Source: Labilibacter sediminis (GTDB lineage Bacteria; Bacteroidota; Bacteroidia; Bacteroidales; Marinilabiliaceae). From it: a stretch of DNA of 64,000 nt. The position numbers were made by a program, and so were the translations under genes. Positions 17,233 through 27,023 of this stretch are shown here, in pieces; position 1 is the stretch's first letter; each line of letters opens with the position of its first letter. A model generated the notes under the pieces. It made no database searches. It worked only from the letters and a program-made list of their open reading frames with translations, and had not been told where the DNA came from. The DNA lies in assembly GCF_005877885.1 (NCBI RefSeq), contig NZ_VCHY01000015.1, positions 1 through 64,000 of the forward strand, given 5' to 3'.

Positions 17233-18351
17233 TTATTTTTTAAGTTTATACCAGTTAGGATTCATAAAAGGTTTTTCTACGAGTAAAAAGGTAAAAGCAC
17301 TCAGAAACCAAATAGAAGTAAATAGAATAAGAACACTTACTACTAATAAGCAATAAGAGCCTGTTTGTTTGAAGAGTGCAACAATAGGAATGCCGCCAAC
17401 GGCAATGATTTGAAAATGAATGAGGTACATAGAGTACGACATGGTACCTGTTTTGCTTAGAAAGTTGAAACTAAATAATTTGTTCCAGAAGGGATTTTGA
17501 AGAGCCAGTAAGAGGATTAAACATGCGGCAAAGGGAATGGAGAATACACCTATAGCCTGATGTGGAGACTGGGTTGTGATTATTAATAAAGACGTAGTAC
17601 CAAGAATGAATGAAATAAGATTTTTCTGTTTTAGCAATTCCGGTTTAGTTAAATATAAATCGAGGCATAATAAACCAGCTAAAAAGTAATGGTAGTAATT
17701 TAACAAAGAAAGGTATGGCAATTGATTAAACCCAGCATGAAAAAAGGAGCCACTAAGTATACCAATAACTAATAATATCCTACGGTAAACAGCGGGCAAT
17801 TTAAAAAGGATGGCCATAGCTGGCAGGATAAGGTAGAACTGAAACTCTATTTCCAACGACCAGGCCACATAGTTTATAAAACTACCGGCTTGTAAAACGA
17901 TATTGTGAAGGTATAGGTTGCTAAGCGTAAAGCTTTGTATGAGGGTACTTAGCTCATATTTGTTTTTTAAAAAATATAGGAACCCAAAGCAAAGTATAAC
18001 AATAAAGTAGGTAGGCTGCAGACGGGTTATCCTGCGGATAAAGTACTTCTTTAGCTTGACTTTTTTGCCACCATAAAGGTGATGTTTAGCAAACGGGAGT
18101 CCTAATATAAAAGCACTGATGGCGAAAAATAAAGGTACGCCGTTATCGCCGTTTTTCATTATATTTGAAAACCATTCCGGAAAAGTCAATAATACCTCAG
18201 GTAAGTGAGTTTTGAAAAACCCAAAACTATGGAAATAAATAACCATAAATATGGCTAATGCCCTTAAGCCATCTAACTCATTAAGCACCTTACCGGATGA
18301 GGTCTTGCGGGTAAGGAATTTTTTATTGTTCTTATAATATGTTAGGATCAT
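17233..18351 (-). CDS. Acyltransferase 3 family membrane protein (OafA/YrhL-like)
   Basis: This 372-residue integral membrane protein has about ten hydrophobic segments. The N-terminal LDGLRALAIFMVIYFHS carries the family signature and the conserved histidine. Such enzymes transfer acetyl or other acyl groups to surface sugars, which fits its position in the glycan locus. It lies 3 bp after the Wzy-like gene. The acyl donor and target sugar cannot be inferred from sequence. Confidence 0.88.
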   Translation of the reverse strand: MILTYYKNNKKFLTRKTSSGKVLNELDGLRALAIFMVIYFHSFGFFKTHLPEVLLTFPEWFSNIMKNGDNGVPLFFAISAFILGLPFAKHHLYGGKKVKLKKYFIRRITRLQPTYFIVILCFGFLYFLKNKYELSTLIQSFTLSNLYLHNIVLQAGSFINYVAWSLEIEFQFYLILPAMAILFKLPAVYRRILLVIGILSGSFFHAGFNQLPYLSLLNYYHYFLAGLLCLDLYLTKPELLKQKNLISFILGTTSLLIITTQSPHQAIGVFSIPFAACLILLLALQNPFWNKLFSFNFLSKTGTMSYSMYLIHFQIIAVGGIPIVALFKQTGSYCLLVVSVLILFTSIWFLSAFTFLLVEKPFMNPNWYKLKK

Positions 18352-18354
18352 AGA

Positions 18355-19698
18355 TTACATGATGATACCATACTTTCTTTTAACAAACCAAAAGATAGCA
18401 TATTGCAGAATAAAGGCTTTGATGAGATAGTTGAGAACCACTATTAAACTGGTTTCTGCTTTCACTACTTGTAGAAACAACAAAGGAAGCCATAATAAAA
18501 AAGTAGGATAATACCTGTTTATATACTCACATTTGCTGATAAACCAGGCAATAAAAAGCCCCCAAACCAACATAAAGACAATACCTCCTCTGGGCCCGTA
18601 ATTGATATATCCTTCTCCGGCCAGACTAATATCCATTGACGAACTACTTTGCAGATCAAGACCGGTATACTTCTCAAAATTTTCTTTACCCCCAGCAACT
18701 TTTTTGTGTGGTGCTAAAAAACGTGGAAGTATAGTGGCTTCAATTGCGTCCCAAATAGTTGAACCATTGGCATAGTTAATTTCCTTAGGTACCTGACTCA
18801 TGATTTTAGAGATGATCCATCCCTGATTCATTCGGGTTGTCATTTCTTCTGATTGGGAGCTGCTGAAGATGCTGCCAGAAGTAACATTTTTAAAGGCTAA
18901 ATTAAAAAACAGTTCTATTTTATTACCGGAGTATCCCTGGTACCAAACTAATTGGCGATATTCGTTTTTTACAGATTGAAGTGTTAATACCATGACTAAT
19001 CCAATACTTACGACCCATATTTTGCGCGTTAAATTGAATTTAAGTTCATAAGCTACAAAGGTAAAAATAAGAACTCCCCATAATAAAAAGGCATGGAACA
19101 TGCCCCGAGCGGCTGACTCTAAAAAAGCAAATATCAGCATACCCCAAAATACTTTCCAGCGGTTTTCATTGGTAGAAAATAAAAGCAAGATAACCCCAAT
19201 ATATTTGGCTTGCGCCACCAGGTAGACCACAAAACCTAAAGCGCCCGGTATGATAAAGGAGAAGAAGGGTAATATGAAGCCACTACCAATTAATATATAC
19301 GGAAGTTTTGGATGATTATGAATTAACAAGGTTGCATTTTCTTTTAACCGAAATAAAGAAGTTTTGTAGTGAATTAAATTTAACCCAATATAGAGTCCTA
19401 TTAACGTAGGGGTCAAATAGGACATGTATACCTCCTCGGTCACATACATTTTAAACAGGTAGTGATGGCTGGTTTTCTGAAACTCAATAAAGGGGCCAAT
19501 TACCCACTGAATAGCTGCAAACAACAACATGGCTTCCTTTATCAAAAGTGTTTTGCCAATATTGTTGATGAAGTCGATAAAAATAATAATGGCCATACAG
19601 AAGCCAACCAATGACCAATAATTAATGTTGGTAATTAGCTGTACAATAACGGCCAGAATAAAGGCTGTTATTATTTTAATAATCAATGATTGTTGCAA
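18355..19698 (-). CDS. Polytopic membrane protein, probable polysaccharide polymerase (Wzy-like)
   Basis: This 447-residue protein has about a dozen hydrophobic segments and one longer soluble loop around residues 260-370. The stretch SLAGEGYINYGPRGGIVFML near the C-terminus resembles the loop/TM junction of oligosaccharide-repeat polymerases. Sequence in this family is poorly conserved, so the call rests on topology and context. It overlaps the next upstream gene by 16 bp, indicating translational coupling. A ligase role is an alternative. Confidence 0.65.
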   Translation of the reverse strand: MQQSLIIKIITAFILAVIVQLITNINYWSLVGFCMAIIIFIDFINNIGKTLLIKEAMLLFAAIQWVIGPFIEFQKTSHHYLFKMYVTEEVYMSYLTPTLIGLYIGLNLIHYKTSLFRLKENATLLIHNHPKLPYILIGSGFILPFFSFIIPGALGFVVYLVAQAKYIGVILLLFSTNENRWKVFWGMLIFAFLESAARGMFHAFLLWGVLIFTFVAYELKFNLTRKIWVVSIGLVMVLTLQSVKNEYRQLVWYQGYSGNKIELFFNLAFKNVTSGSIFSSSQSEEMTTRMNQGWIISKIMSQVPKEINYANGSTIWDAIEATILPRFLAPHKKVAGGKENFEKYTGLDLQSSSSMDISLAGEGYINYGPRGGIVFMLVWGLFIAWFISKCEYINRYYPTFLLWLPLLFLQVVKAETSLIVVLNYLIKAFILQYAIFWFVKRKYGIIM

Positions 19699-20744
19699 GT
19701 CTCTACTTTATTAACCTTGTAACAGGTGTTTATTATTTCATGAATTCGATTGTCGAAAGTATAGCCCTGACTGATGCATCTCTCATAACCTCTTTTTCGA
19801 ATCAGTTCTCTTTCTTTGTCGTCCTGAAGGTAGTAATTTACTTTATGAAGTAATTCTTTATCATCACTAAAGAATTCGGCTTCCTGTCCTTCTTCAAATA
19901 AGCCGCTGTGTTCGTCTGTCCGCTCGGCCAGCATGAAACCTTTGCAGGCCGGTATTTCAATGCTACGCGATGTTTGGCGGTCGCGGTTTAATTTGCGCAG
20001 AAAATTAAGGCAGATTTTCGCAGCGGAGAAGGCCGATGCATAATCATCACCATATAAATGGGTATTGTGAAATACGAGATTCGAATGTGTATCAGTCATG
20101 GCTTTTGCCCAGCCATAAATATGAACTGTTATACCATTCTCTGCCAGATATAACAAGGAATTATATCGTTCAGCCTCATAGGTGCCAATAAACAGTACAT
20201 CATGTTTTAATTGTTCTGGCGGATTAACAATTGGGTAGTGAATACCCGGGTCGTATGCTTTATTCTGAAATAACAGTTTTTTTACCCCTAAGGAAGGTAA
20301 TTCGTCCGGGTTACAATTATAAGATTTTTGTGACACAACCAAATCATAATGTTTGGCTGCCTGATTAAACCAATAGGAGCGGTTGTGTTTGCCCCACATA
20401 TCATCATTGGACCAAAACACGGTTTTTACTCCTTGTTGTTTTATCCATTTAATGGTTGACGCTTTAATATTAATGCCTTTAACAAAGAACACCATATCGG
20501 GTTTAAAACTTAGCACCGTTTGCTTCGTTCGCTGATTAATGGAGCAGGGATCATTGGTCAGGCGTAATTTGGTCAATACTTTATCCTTAAGGTTACGCTG
20601 ATAACCCTCATTAAAGGTGAAAATCACCTTAACTTCTTTTGTTAATTTTTTAAAAGAAGCCAGTGTTTTAATACGATTATCCGGCAATGGGTGGCTATAG
20701 TATACCATCAACACTTTTAACGAATCAGGAATCATAGCTATCAA
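19683..20744 (-). CDS. Glycosyltransferase, CgeB-like GT-B protein
   Basis: A 353-residue protein. The C-terminal half has the pattern of the glycosyl_trans_1_2 (CgeB) domain: CLNFLRKLNRDRQTSRSIEI, PACKGFMLAERTDEHSGLF, then EAEFFSDDKELL. The N-terminal half has a weak Rossmann fold (LKVLMVYYSHPLPDN). It overlaps the gene upstream by 20 bp and the one downstream by 16 bp. Donor sugar unknown. Confidence 0.8.
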   Translation of the reverse strand: MIAMIPDSLKVLMVYYSHPLPDNRIKTLASFKKLTKEVKVIFTFNEGYQRNLKDKVLTKLRLTNDPCSINQRTKQTVLSFKPDMVFFVKGINIKASTIKWIKQQGVKTVFWSNDDMWGKHNRSYWFNQAAKHYDLVVSQKSYNCNPDELPSLGVKKLLFQNKAYDPGIHYPIVNPPEQLKHDVLFIGTYEAERYNSLLYLAENGITVHIYGWAKAMTDTHSNLVFHNTHLYGDDYASAFSAAKICLNFLRKLNRDRQTSRSIEIPACKGFMLAERTDEHSGLFEEGQEAEFFSDDKELLHKVNYYLQDDKERELIRKRGYERCISQGYTFDNRIHEIINTCYKVNKVETCNNH

Positions 20745-21918
20745 TTTTAATTCCGGCTGCCTGGCATATACCTTTTATTACTTGTTTGTATGAATAATTG
20801 GCAACTATTTCTGATGAGCGATACCCCCACTTATTTAATTCGTTTTTTTTATTATGCATCAGCTCCAGATATCCAGTCAGTGCTTTTTCATCACCAGTAG
20901 GATAAACAAAGCCGTTCTTACCTTCATCAATCAGGTCGTGCGCACTACCGGGTAAATCAGACGCAATAAGGGGTAAATGGAAATTCATGGCCTCATTGCT
21001 GACTAATCCCCAGGTTTCGTCCATGCCCGAAGGCAAGACAAACAAATCGGCAGCCACATAATATTTAGCCAATTCCGATTGATTTTTAAATCCGGTTATT
21101 GTTACATTGGTCAGTCCATTTTCAACACAGTACTGTGCAATATCTTTTCTTAATTCACCGTCGCCGAGGAAAATTAAATGGCAGTCTGATTTATCCAATA
21201 AATGAAAAGCCTTTAATAAATCCATTGGTCGTTTTTTCTCTATTAACTTGCCGGAGGTTAAAACGATAAAGGTTTGATCATGATCAACGAGTTGCTGACG
21301 TATTTCAGTACGTTGATTTCTTAATTCGTTGTATTCAGCCTGAAAACGTAGGTTGTCGACACAGTAGGGAGTGAAAAACAGTTTCTCTTCAGTTACACCC
21401 ATATGCAGATAGAAGGCTTTGTTTTGTTGCCCGATAAAGAGAAACTTATCAATGCGTGGAAAGATAATGTGCTTTAACACAAATTGTTTAAAGCGACTAA
21501 AACGACTAGTTTTTAATTGCTCCTGGTTAAGCGGTGTTTCTAATCGCAACCAAACGGGAATGCCCAATACAAAGGCGCTAAAAATAGCCAAGACGTAGGA
21601 GAAGTAGGCCCATCCGTGAATTAGTATGGCATCCGGCTTGTCTTTACGCAAGGCATTAAAAATCCCGGGATTAACCATGCCCATAAATTTAAAAGGATTT
21701 TTATGGAGGGAAAAGTTCTTGAAAAACCGACTTTGATAGCCCTCCAATAAGGGGATATCCCATTTTACTTTTGTGCCAAACTCCTTATCAACAATGCCTT
21801 TAATGGAGTGATCGGAACAATAATAAACGGTAAGATCCAGCTCTTTTTCTTTGGCCAGTTCTTTATATAGAGGGGTAAAGTACTGTATGGGGTGACTATT
21901 GAGTATTGTTAATTTCAT
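20725..21918 (-). CDS. Glycosyltransferase family 4
   Basis: A 397-residue GT-B glycosyltransferase. MKLTILNSHPIQYFTPLYKEL opens the N-terminal domain (positions 1-21). VLTSGKLIEKKRPMDLLKAF and ETWGLVSNE (EX7E), then ASDLPGSAHDLI, mark the nucleotide-sugar domain. No signal or membrane segment is needed for its cytoplasmic-face role. It overlaps the CgeB-like gene by 20 bp. Confidence 0.88.
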   Translation of the reverse strand: MKLTILNSHPIQYFTPLYKELAKEKELDLTVYYCSDHSIKGIVDKEFGTKVKWDIPLLEGYQSRFFKNFSLHKNPFKFMGMVNPGIFNALRKDKPDAILIHGWAYFSYVLAIFSAFVLGIPVWLRLETPLNQEQLKTSRFSRFKQFVLKHIIFPRIDKFLFIGQQNKAFYLHMGVTEEKLFFTPYCVDNLRFQAEYNELRNQRTEIRQQLVDHDQTFIVLTSGKLIEKKRPMDLLKAFHLLDKSDCHLIFLGDGELRKDIAQYCVENGLTNVTITGFKNQSELAKYYVAADLFVLPSGMDETWGLVSNEAMNFHLPLIASDLPGSAHDLIDEGKNGFVYPTGDEKALTGYLELMHNKKNELNKWGYRSSEIVANYSYKQVIKGICQAAGIKIDSYDS

Positions 21919-21931
21919 TATTGTAAAATAA

Positions 21932-22816
21932 CTATTTATTCAATAATAATGCGTATGGTATTTGGAATAAGGTTCGAATGCTTAGCTTAATACCGACGCT
22001 CTTTGGTACTAAACTATATAGCTTTAGAAACTCCATTAAATTGGTATTTCGAAAATGGTATAGCAGCATTGATACCATCATACCTTGCAGAGCCCTGTCA
22101 TTCTTTATTTTTCTATTCTTTCGAGCTTTTATGCATTCCAACAGATAAGTAGAAGTTCGATTAGAAGTTTGTGTAATTGAACCATCCCTGATAAACCGCA
22201 AGGCTGTTACTTTTTTAGAATACGCCATTAAAGGGGAATGGATACCTATTTTATACCAGTAACAACTATCTTCACCATAACCACAGGAGAGCGGAAAACC
22301 ACCCACTGATATGGCCAGCTCAGATGCAATGATGACACTGGAGGTCCAGACAAACTGATAACCATATTCTATGAAATTGATAATTTCAGTTTTTACCTCA
22401 TTTTGAATGATCTGTGTTGGATTATTGGTGTATTTTTGAACTTGATGATTTGAAATAAACCAATTGATATTACTGTTTGCACTAAAGAAATCATATGCCT
22501 GCTGCAAATGATCCGAATACCAATGATCATCAGCATCTAGAAAAGCAATATATTTACCTTTTGCAAATGCTAATCCTTTATTACGGGCTGAAGATACTCC
22601 TCCATTGGCTTGCGAAATTAAACGAATACGTTTATCATCAAAGCCAGATACATGTTCGGCACTTTTATCGGTGGATCCATCATCAATGATCAATACTTCA
22701 TAATGCTCAAAGGACTGTGATAAAACAGCATTGATGGTTTGCTTTATGTACAATTCAGCATTATACATGGGTATAATAACGCTGAAAAAAGGTGATTTAC
22801 TTTGTTTTTTTAACAT
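21932..22816 (-). CDS. Glycosyltransferase family 2
   Basis: A 294-residue GT-A enzyme. FFSVIIPMYNAELYIKQTI opens the fold, VLIIDDGSTDKS follows, and FLDADDHW is the metal-binding DxD. The gene overlaps the GT11-like gene upstream by 7 bp. Probably adds one sugar to the lipid-linked repeat; specificity unknown. Confidence 0.9.
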   Translation of the reverse strand: MLKKQSKSPFFSVIIPMYNAELYIKQTINAVLSQSFEHYEVLIIDDGSTDKSAEHVSGFDDKRIRLISQANGGVSSARNKGLAFAKGKYIAFLDADDHWYSDHLQQAYDFFSANSNINWFISNHQVQKYTNNPTQIIQNEVKTEIINFIEYGYQFVWTSSVIIASELAISVGGFPLSCGYGEDSCYWYKIGIHSPLMAYSKKVTALRFIRDGSITQTSNRTSTYLLECIKARKNRKIKNDRALQGMMVSMLLYHFRNTNLMEFLKLYSLVPKSVGIKLSIRTLFQIPYALLLNK

Positions 22817-23736
22817 TCTAATTTCTGAATATTATTTATTAACAAGTGGTCATTATTCAAATCACCATTTTTATTGACAAGATAACCTTCAAACTGATTT
22901 TTATTAATAACTCCATTTCTAATCTTAATATTAGTTTTAGGATGGTGAATAATGATTCCCTTATGTAGTGCGCATGCCCAATAACTAAATGAACTTCCTT
23001 GCGAAGTCAATAAGATCTTAGATTTTGACATTAAAAGAATATCACCTAAGTCACTGCCTGAACAAGTCAAATTTACATTATTCATATCCAATAGTTCTTT
23101 TAATTCTGATGATTTGCCGTCAGAAAAAATGTTGACTATTAAATCTTTACCGGATAATTCCCTTATTGTAGTTATGCACTGTTTAAAATAGGATAAAGGC
23201 GTTCTAACTACCCAAGAGTTATTATATTCTTCATCAGTTTTTACCTGCCTGAAATCTCCCATTCTAATATGTATAGCTATAATAGGAGTATCACTTCTTG
23301 AAATAATATCCTGTGTTTTTGTACTAAGGATGGAGTTAATACCTTCCCTGACTTCGTTGATATTACTGCTTATTGTATTAAACCACAACTTGGTGTCTGG
23401 AAGTTTGTCAAAGGTATAAAGTGAATTATAGCGTTGAAGTTGATTTGAATTAGTTACCCAGTTGTTAATGTTGACTTTATTGCGCCTAAATAGTACCTGA
23501 TATAAAATACATTTTATACTATTTAGTAACGAATCATTATTTATGTCATTGAAATAGAGTCGTTTATTTTTCTCTCCTCTTAAAAAGGGTCCAATATGAA
23601 TTGATTGCCAATTGGAAGTATATAATGGGAGTTTATTTTTTTTTGCAAATAAATAAGCATTGGCCCATACCAATAATTTATTTCCCAATCCCGCACGAGG
23701 TAGTTTTGCCCAAACGGCAGATTTAACTTTAAACAT
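22810..23736 (-). CDS. GT11-like (alpha-1,2-fucosyltransferase-like) protein
   Basis: A 308-residue protein. LPRAGLGNKLLVWANAYLFA resembles the GGLGNQMFQYA start of GT11 enzymes. IAIHIRMGDFR corresponds to the HxRRGDY motif that binds GDP-fucose. LLTSQGSSFSYWACAL matches the terminal SxxSWWSA region. It is more divergent than the GT11 gene at 31.4 kb, with M replacing the second arginine. The fold is probable; fucose as donor is inference. It overlaps its neighbours by 7-8 bp. Confidence 0.72.
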   Translation of the reverse strand: MFKVKSAVWAKLPRAGLGNKLLVWANAYLFAKKNKLPLYTSNWQSIHIGPFLRGEKNKRLYFNDINNDSLLNSIKCILYQVLFRRNKVNINNWVTNSNQLQRYNSLYTFDKLPDTKLWFNTISSNINEVREGINSILSTKTQDIISRSDTPIIAIHIRMGDFRQVKTDEEYNNSWVVRTPLSYFKQCITTIRELSGKDLIVNIFSDGKSSELKELLDMNNVNLTCSGSDLGDILLMSKSKILLTSQGSSFSYWACALHKGIIIHHPKTNIKIRNGVINKNQFEGYLVNKNGDLNNDHLLINNIQKLEC

Positions 23737-24679
23737 TTATTAATGAATTAATACGTATTGCATTTTTGAAACCAATAATACTGGCCAACTTTTTAAAACG
23801 GTGACCACCCACAGGCCACATTTTACCTATGTCTAATTGGAAAAATAAAGATTCAGCTTTTTTTGCTAATTGGGGAAATTCAAGGTGATGTTGATAGATG
23901 AAATTTAAATAATTATTGCCTAAGGCTTTTTTGACGTTGATATCGTTGATATAGGTTGAGCAATTTTGTTGGTATAACTCATAAGAGTATAGAAGTGATT
24001 CAACTTTTTTATCACTTTTTTTACGTTGACTAATGCTGTTTACATTACCCGAGCGGTAATAAATTTTAGCTTCATCACAATATTTAATTTCAGAAGCTTG
24101 CATCAATACCCGGCTAAAATACTCACCATCCTGATTAATGCTTAAGGATTCATTCCAAGGTTCAGCTAAGTCAATTAAATGACGAGGTGTTAACCACACA
24201 GATGTTTGTGCCATGCCTCTTCCATTCCAGCAATCGATTAACCAATTAATAGGGGAGGGGTAATCTTTATTGATGGCTTGTTCTTCCCATTTTACGTCAT
24301 TTATCGTTTGATAAAAACGCCCCCATTGGCCTGAACAAATGATATTATTACCATATTTCTCAAACAATTTCATTTGTTGCTTAATCTTATCCGGGGCCAA
24401 TAGGTCATCGGCATCCAGGTATTGGATATAATCACCTGTTGATTTTTTAAAAGCCAGATTACGTGCTGCGCATGCTCCTTTGTTTGTTTGTTGGTAAACT
24501 TTTACTTTTTCTGATTCAAACCCTTTGGCAATTGCATAACTTGTATCAGTTGAACCATCATCAACAATAATGATTTCAATATTTTTCCAGGTTTGGTTAA
24601 GAGCAGACAAAACTGTCTCTTTTAAGAAGTGTTCTGCATTGCATAAAGGAATTAAGATTGAAATCAGTGGATTTGTCAT
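23729..24679 (-). CDS. Glycosyltransferase family 2
   Basis: A 316-residue GT-A enzyme with LISILIPLCNAEHFLKETV, IEIIIVDDGSTDTS, NKGACAARNLAF and the DxD motif in YLDADDLL. The ATG start gives a complete fold and lies 14 bp after the stop of the upstream GT4. It overlaps the GT11-like gene downstream by 8 bp. Confidence 0.9.
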   Translation of the reverse strand: MTNPLISILIPLCNAEHFLKETVLSALNQTWKNIEIIIVDDGSTDTSYAIAKGFESEKVKVYQQTNKGACAARNLAFKKSTGDYIQYLDADDLLAPDKIKQQMKLFEKYGNNIICSGQWGRFYQTINDVKWEEQAINKDYPSPINWLIDCWNGRGMAQTSVWLTPRHLIDLAEPWNESLSINQDGEYFSRVLMQASEIKYCDEAKIYYRSGNVNSISQRKKSDKKVESLLYSYELYQQNCSTYINDINVKKALGNNYLNFIYQHHLEFPQLAKKAESLFFQLDIGKMWPVGGHRFKKLASIIGFKNAIRINSLINV

Positions 24680-24692
24680 AAAGTGAAGTGTC

Positions 24693-25904
24693 TTACTTTT
24701 TATTTATGAATAAGTCATTTTTTACAGATGCAAAATTATCAATTACAAACTGTTGGCCTTTGTTCGCCATTGTTGTAATTAATGAAGGCGTATTGAGCAA
24801 ATTGGATAAAACTTCTAATAATTGTGTAAGGTTATCTTTATCTGTTTCGGGAAGTAAATATCCGGTTTCATTATCGTTAATTGCTTCTCCAGTACCCCCA
24901 TGTTTTCCACCTATAACAACATTATGCAAATATGAGGCTTCGATAAAACTGATGCCAAATCCTTCAAAGTCTGTGTTGTCCTGACTGTTGTTAGGCATTA
25001 AAAAGATAGAGGAAGCATTTAAAAGAGAGAACTTCTCTTGCTCTGAAACAAAACCAATCAGTTTTATAAATGATTCTGCTCTATGATTTTTAATTAATTG
25101 ATTTAGATAGTCAAATTCAGATCCTTTGCCAGCAATAATATAGCTGACGTAGGGATAAGCTATTTTCAATTTAACAATAGTATTAATAGCCTTATCAATT
25201 CCTTTTCGTTTTACTAACCTTGAAACAGTTGTAATTAATATATTTTCAGGAGATATATTATACTTGTTATAAACATCAACTATAGGAGTAAGGTATAAAT
25301 TGCTTATAGCTTTCGCGTTGATAACCGGATGATGTATATCAAAAGGTTTATTAGGTAGATGATATTGATTAAAGTATAAATCTTTTGTGGCGTATGAGTT
25401 GAAGATGAGTGATTTAGATTTTTTGCAGACTTTGGTGAAAAAGTTTTGGGTAAGATCATAATTCTGAATAATATCCAACCCGTGTAACATTAATTTAAAA
25501 TCCATCCTAAGGAAGGACATTGCGAATGTATATATTTCTTGCTTATATCCATAACAAGAAGTTACTATGACTTTTGGGTTGTACTTTATTTTTAATGCTA
25601 TAAGTTCAAGTATGGCAATCAAGAAAATCCTTGAATAATGGATAAAAGTTATTGTTTTACTAATCAATCGTATTTTTTCAAGTCTCTTTTTGATTGTGGC
25701 TCTTTTTATATCATGAATTGAAGAGCGTTTGGTATATGGACTAAATATCCCATAATCACTTTGAGTTTTGCTAAATGTGATGATTTTTTTTATTTCTCCT
25801 TCCTCTATTAAACACTCTGCAATGCGCTGTGCAAATTCAGAAACTCCTCCATCCTGAGGATAGAATTCAGGGGCAAATAATAATATATTTTGCTTTTTCT
25901 TCAT
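24693..25904 (-). CDS. Glycosyltransferase family 4
   Basis: A 403-residue GT-B enzyme. LFAPEFYPQDGGVSEFAQRI is the donor-side N-terminal loop. ITTVSRLVKRKGIDKAI and FEGFGISFIEA (EX7E) followed by GGKHGGTGEAI mark the C-terminal domain. Overall it resembles PimB/WcaL-type mannosyl- or hexosyl-transferases, but the sugar is not determined. Confidence 0.9.
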   Translation of the reverse strand: MKKKQNILLFAPEFYPQDGGVSEFAQRIAECLIEEGEIKKIITFSKTQSDYGIFSPYTKRSSIHDIKRATIKKRLEKIRLISKTITFIHYSRIFLIAILELIALKIKYNPKVIVTSCYGYKQEIYTFAMSFLRMDFKLMLHGLDIIQNYDLTQNFFTKVCKKSKSLIFNSYATKDLYFNQYHLPNKPFDIHHPVINAKAISNLYLTPIVDVYNKYNISPENILITTVSRLVKRKGIDKAINTIVKLKIAYPYVSYIIAGKGSEFDYLNQLIKNHRAESFIKLIGFVSEQEKFSLLNASSIFLMPNNSQDNTDFEGFGISFIEASYLHNVVIGGKHGGTGEAINDNETGYLLPETDKDNLTQLLEVLSNLLNTPSLITTMANKGQQFVIDNFASVKNDLFINKK

Positions 25905-25923
25905 ACCTAATAGCCAGCCTCAG

Positions 25924-27018
25924 TTAATTATAAGTTTTTGGTTGATTTACTAATAGATCGACACTATGATATTCTGCATTTAATAAAATACTATTGTCGC
26001 TTTTGCAATGATTAATGATATCAGAAGCAATTGCTTGTGTCGTAAGATGTTTTTGATAATAATTAATCACGTTATTTCTCATCCTCATAATTTCATCTGG
26101 AGAAAGCGACTCTATATCTTCTATAATTGTTTGTAATTCGGATAACAAGTTGAACTTTATACAGTTTTTGTTGTGTTCTAATGGAGGAGACATTAGGTGA
26201 TTAAATTGTAAAATCGGAATACATCCGCAGGCCATAGCTTCAATAACGTTGTGTGAGAGGGGCATAGTTACACCGGGTAGCGCAAGAAAGAAGTTAGTAC
26301 GGGTAAGGATATCTAAAAAATGATCAATGGGGATTTTAAATGTATTAATCTCGTTGATCAGAACACTTTGGGGTTTATAAGTATTATGAAAATCGTTAAG
26401 GTTTTGTGGGTAAAAAGTTTTTATCGAATTTGAAGATTTTAAAAAATTTATGACCTTGCTTCGGGAAATTACATTAAAATGATTCATAAGAACCGGATTG
26501 TCATAATGTTCCTCTGATGCGTTACCCGCAAAGAGTATTGGAATATTTCGGACTTCTTTTATATTTTCCAGGCTTATGTTTTGATAATATCGATTAATAT
26601 ACATTAAAGGATGCATTCCAATAGGAACTGAATAAACAGTACTGGTTTTATTATAGCTGAAGTAGTCCGGATCAAGAAAAACTCCTTTTTGAACGGAACT
26701 ATCAGTTGTTAAAACAAGCTGATGTCTACTGTTAGGTTTACATAGGGTCAGACTAACATTGGGCAGGTCAAATATTTTCTTTGAGTATGGATCTAGATCC
26801 CGTAGCATGTAGGAACTGCATTTTATATTAACATTACATCCATATTCTGAGAAATAAAAAACAAGATTAGTCAAATATCTATGATATGGATTCTTGTTAA
26901 TGAAAACGTATATTGAATCTGATAGTTTTCGTTTAGAGTAATTGTTTTGTGCAGCTTTTAGAATTAACTGAAGAAAAAAGATTATATATTTTGTGTATCC
27001 TTTAAGTTGACTAAGCAT
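25924..27018 (-). CDS. Probable glycosyltransferase, exostosin-like
   Basis: A 364-residue protein I recognise only weakly. FFLALPGVTMPLSHNVIEA followed by MACGCIPIL looks like the nucleotide-sugar segment of exostosin-type or GT-B enzymes, where the EA(M/I)xxGCIPV pattern contacts the donor. The N-terminal 25 residues are hydrophobic and basic and may associate with the membrane. It lies between two GT4 genes with 5-20 bp gaps, which supports a sugar-transfer role. No catalytic residue can be assigned with confidence. Confidence 0.6.
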   Translation of the reverse strand: MLSQLKGYTKYIIFFLQLILKAAQNNYSKRKLSDSIYVFINKNPYHRYLTNLVFYFSEYGCNVNIKCSSYMLRDLDPYSKKIFDLPNVSLTLCKPNSRHQLVLTTDSSVQKGVFLDPDYFSYNKTSTVYSVPIGMHPLMYINRYYQNISLENIKEVRNIPILFAGNASEEHYDNPVLMNHFNVISRSKVINFLKSSNSIKTFYPQNLNDFHNTYKPQSVLINEINTFKIPIDHFLDILTRTNFFLALPGVTMPLSHNVIEAMACGCIPILQFNHLMSPPLEHNKNCIKFNLLSELQTIIEDIESLSPDEIMRMRNNVINYYQKHLTTQAIASDIINHCKSDNSILLNAEYHSVDLLVNQPKTYN

Positions 27019-27023
27019 TTAAA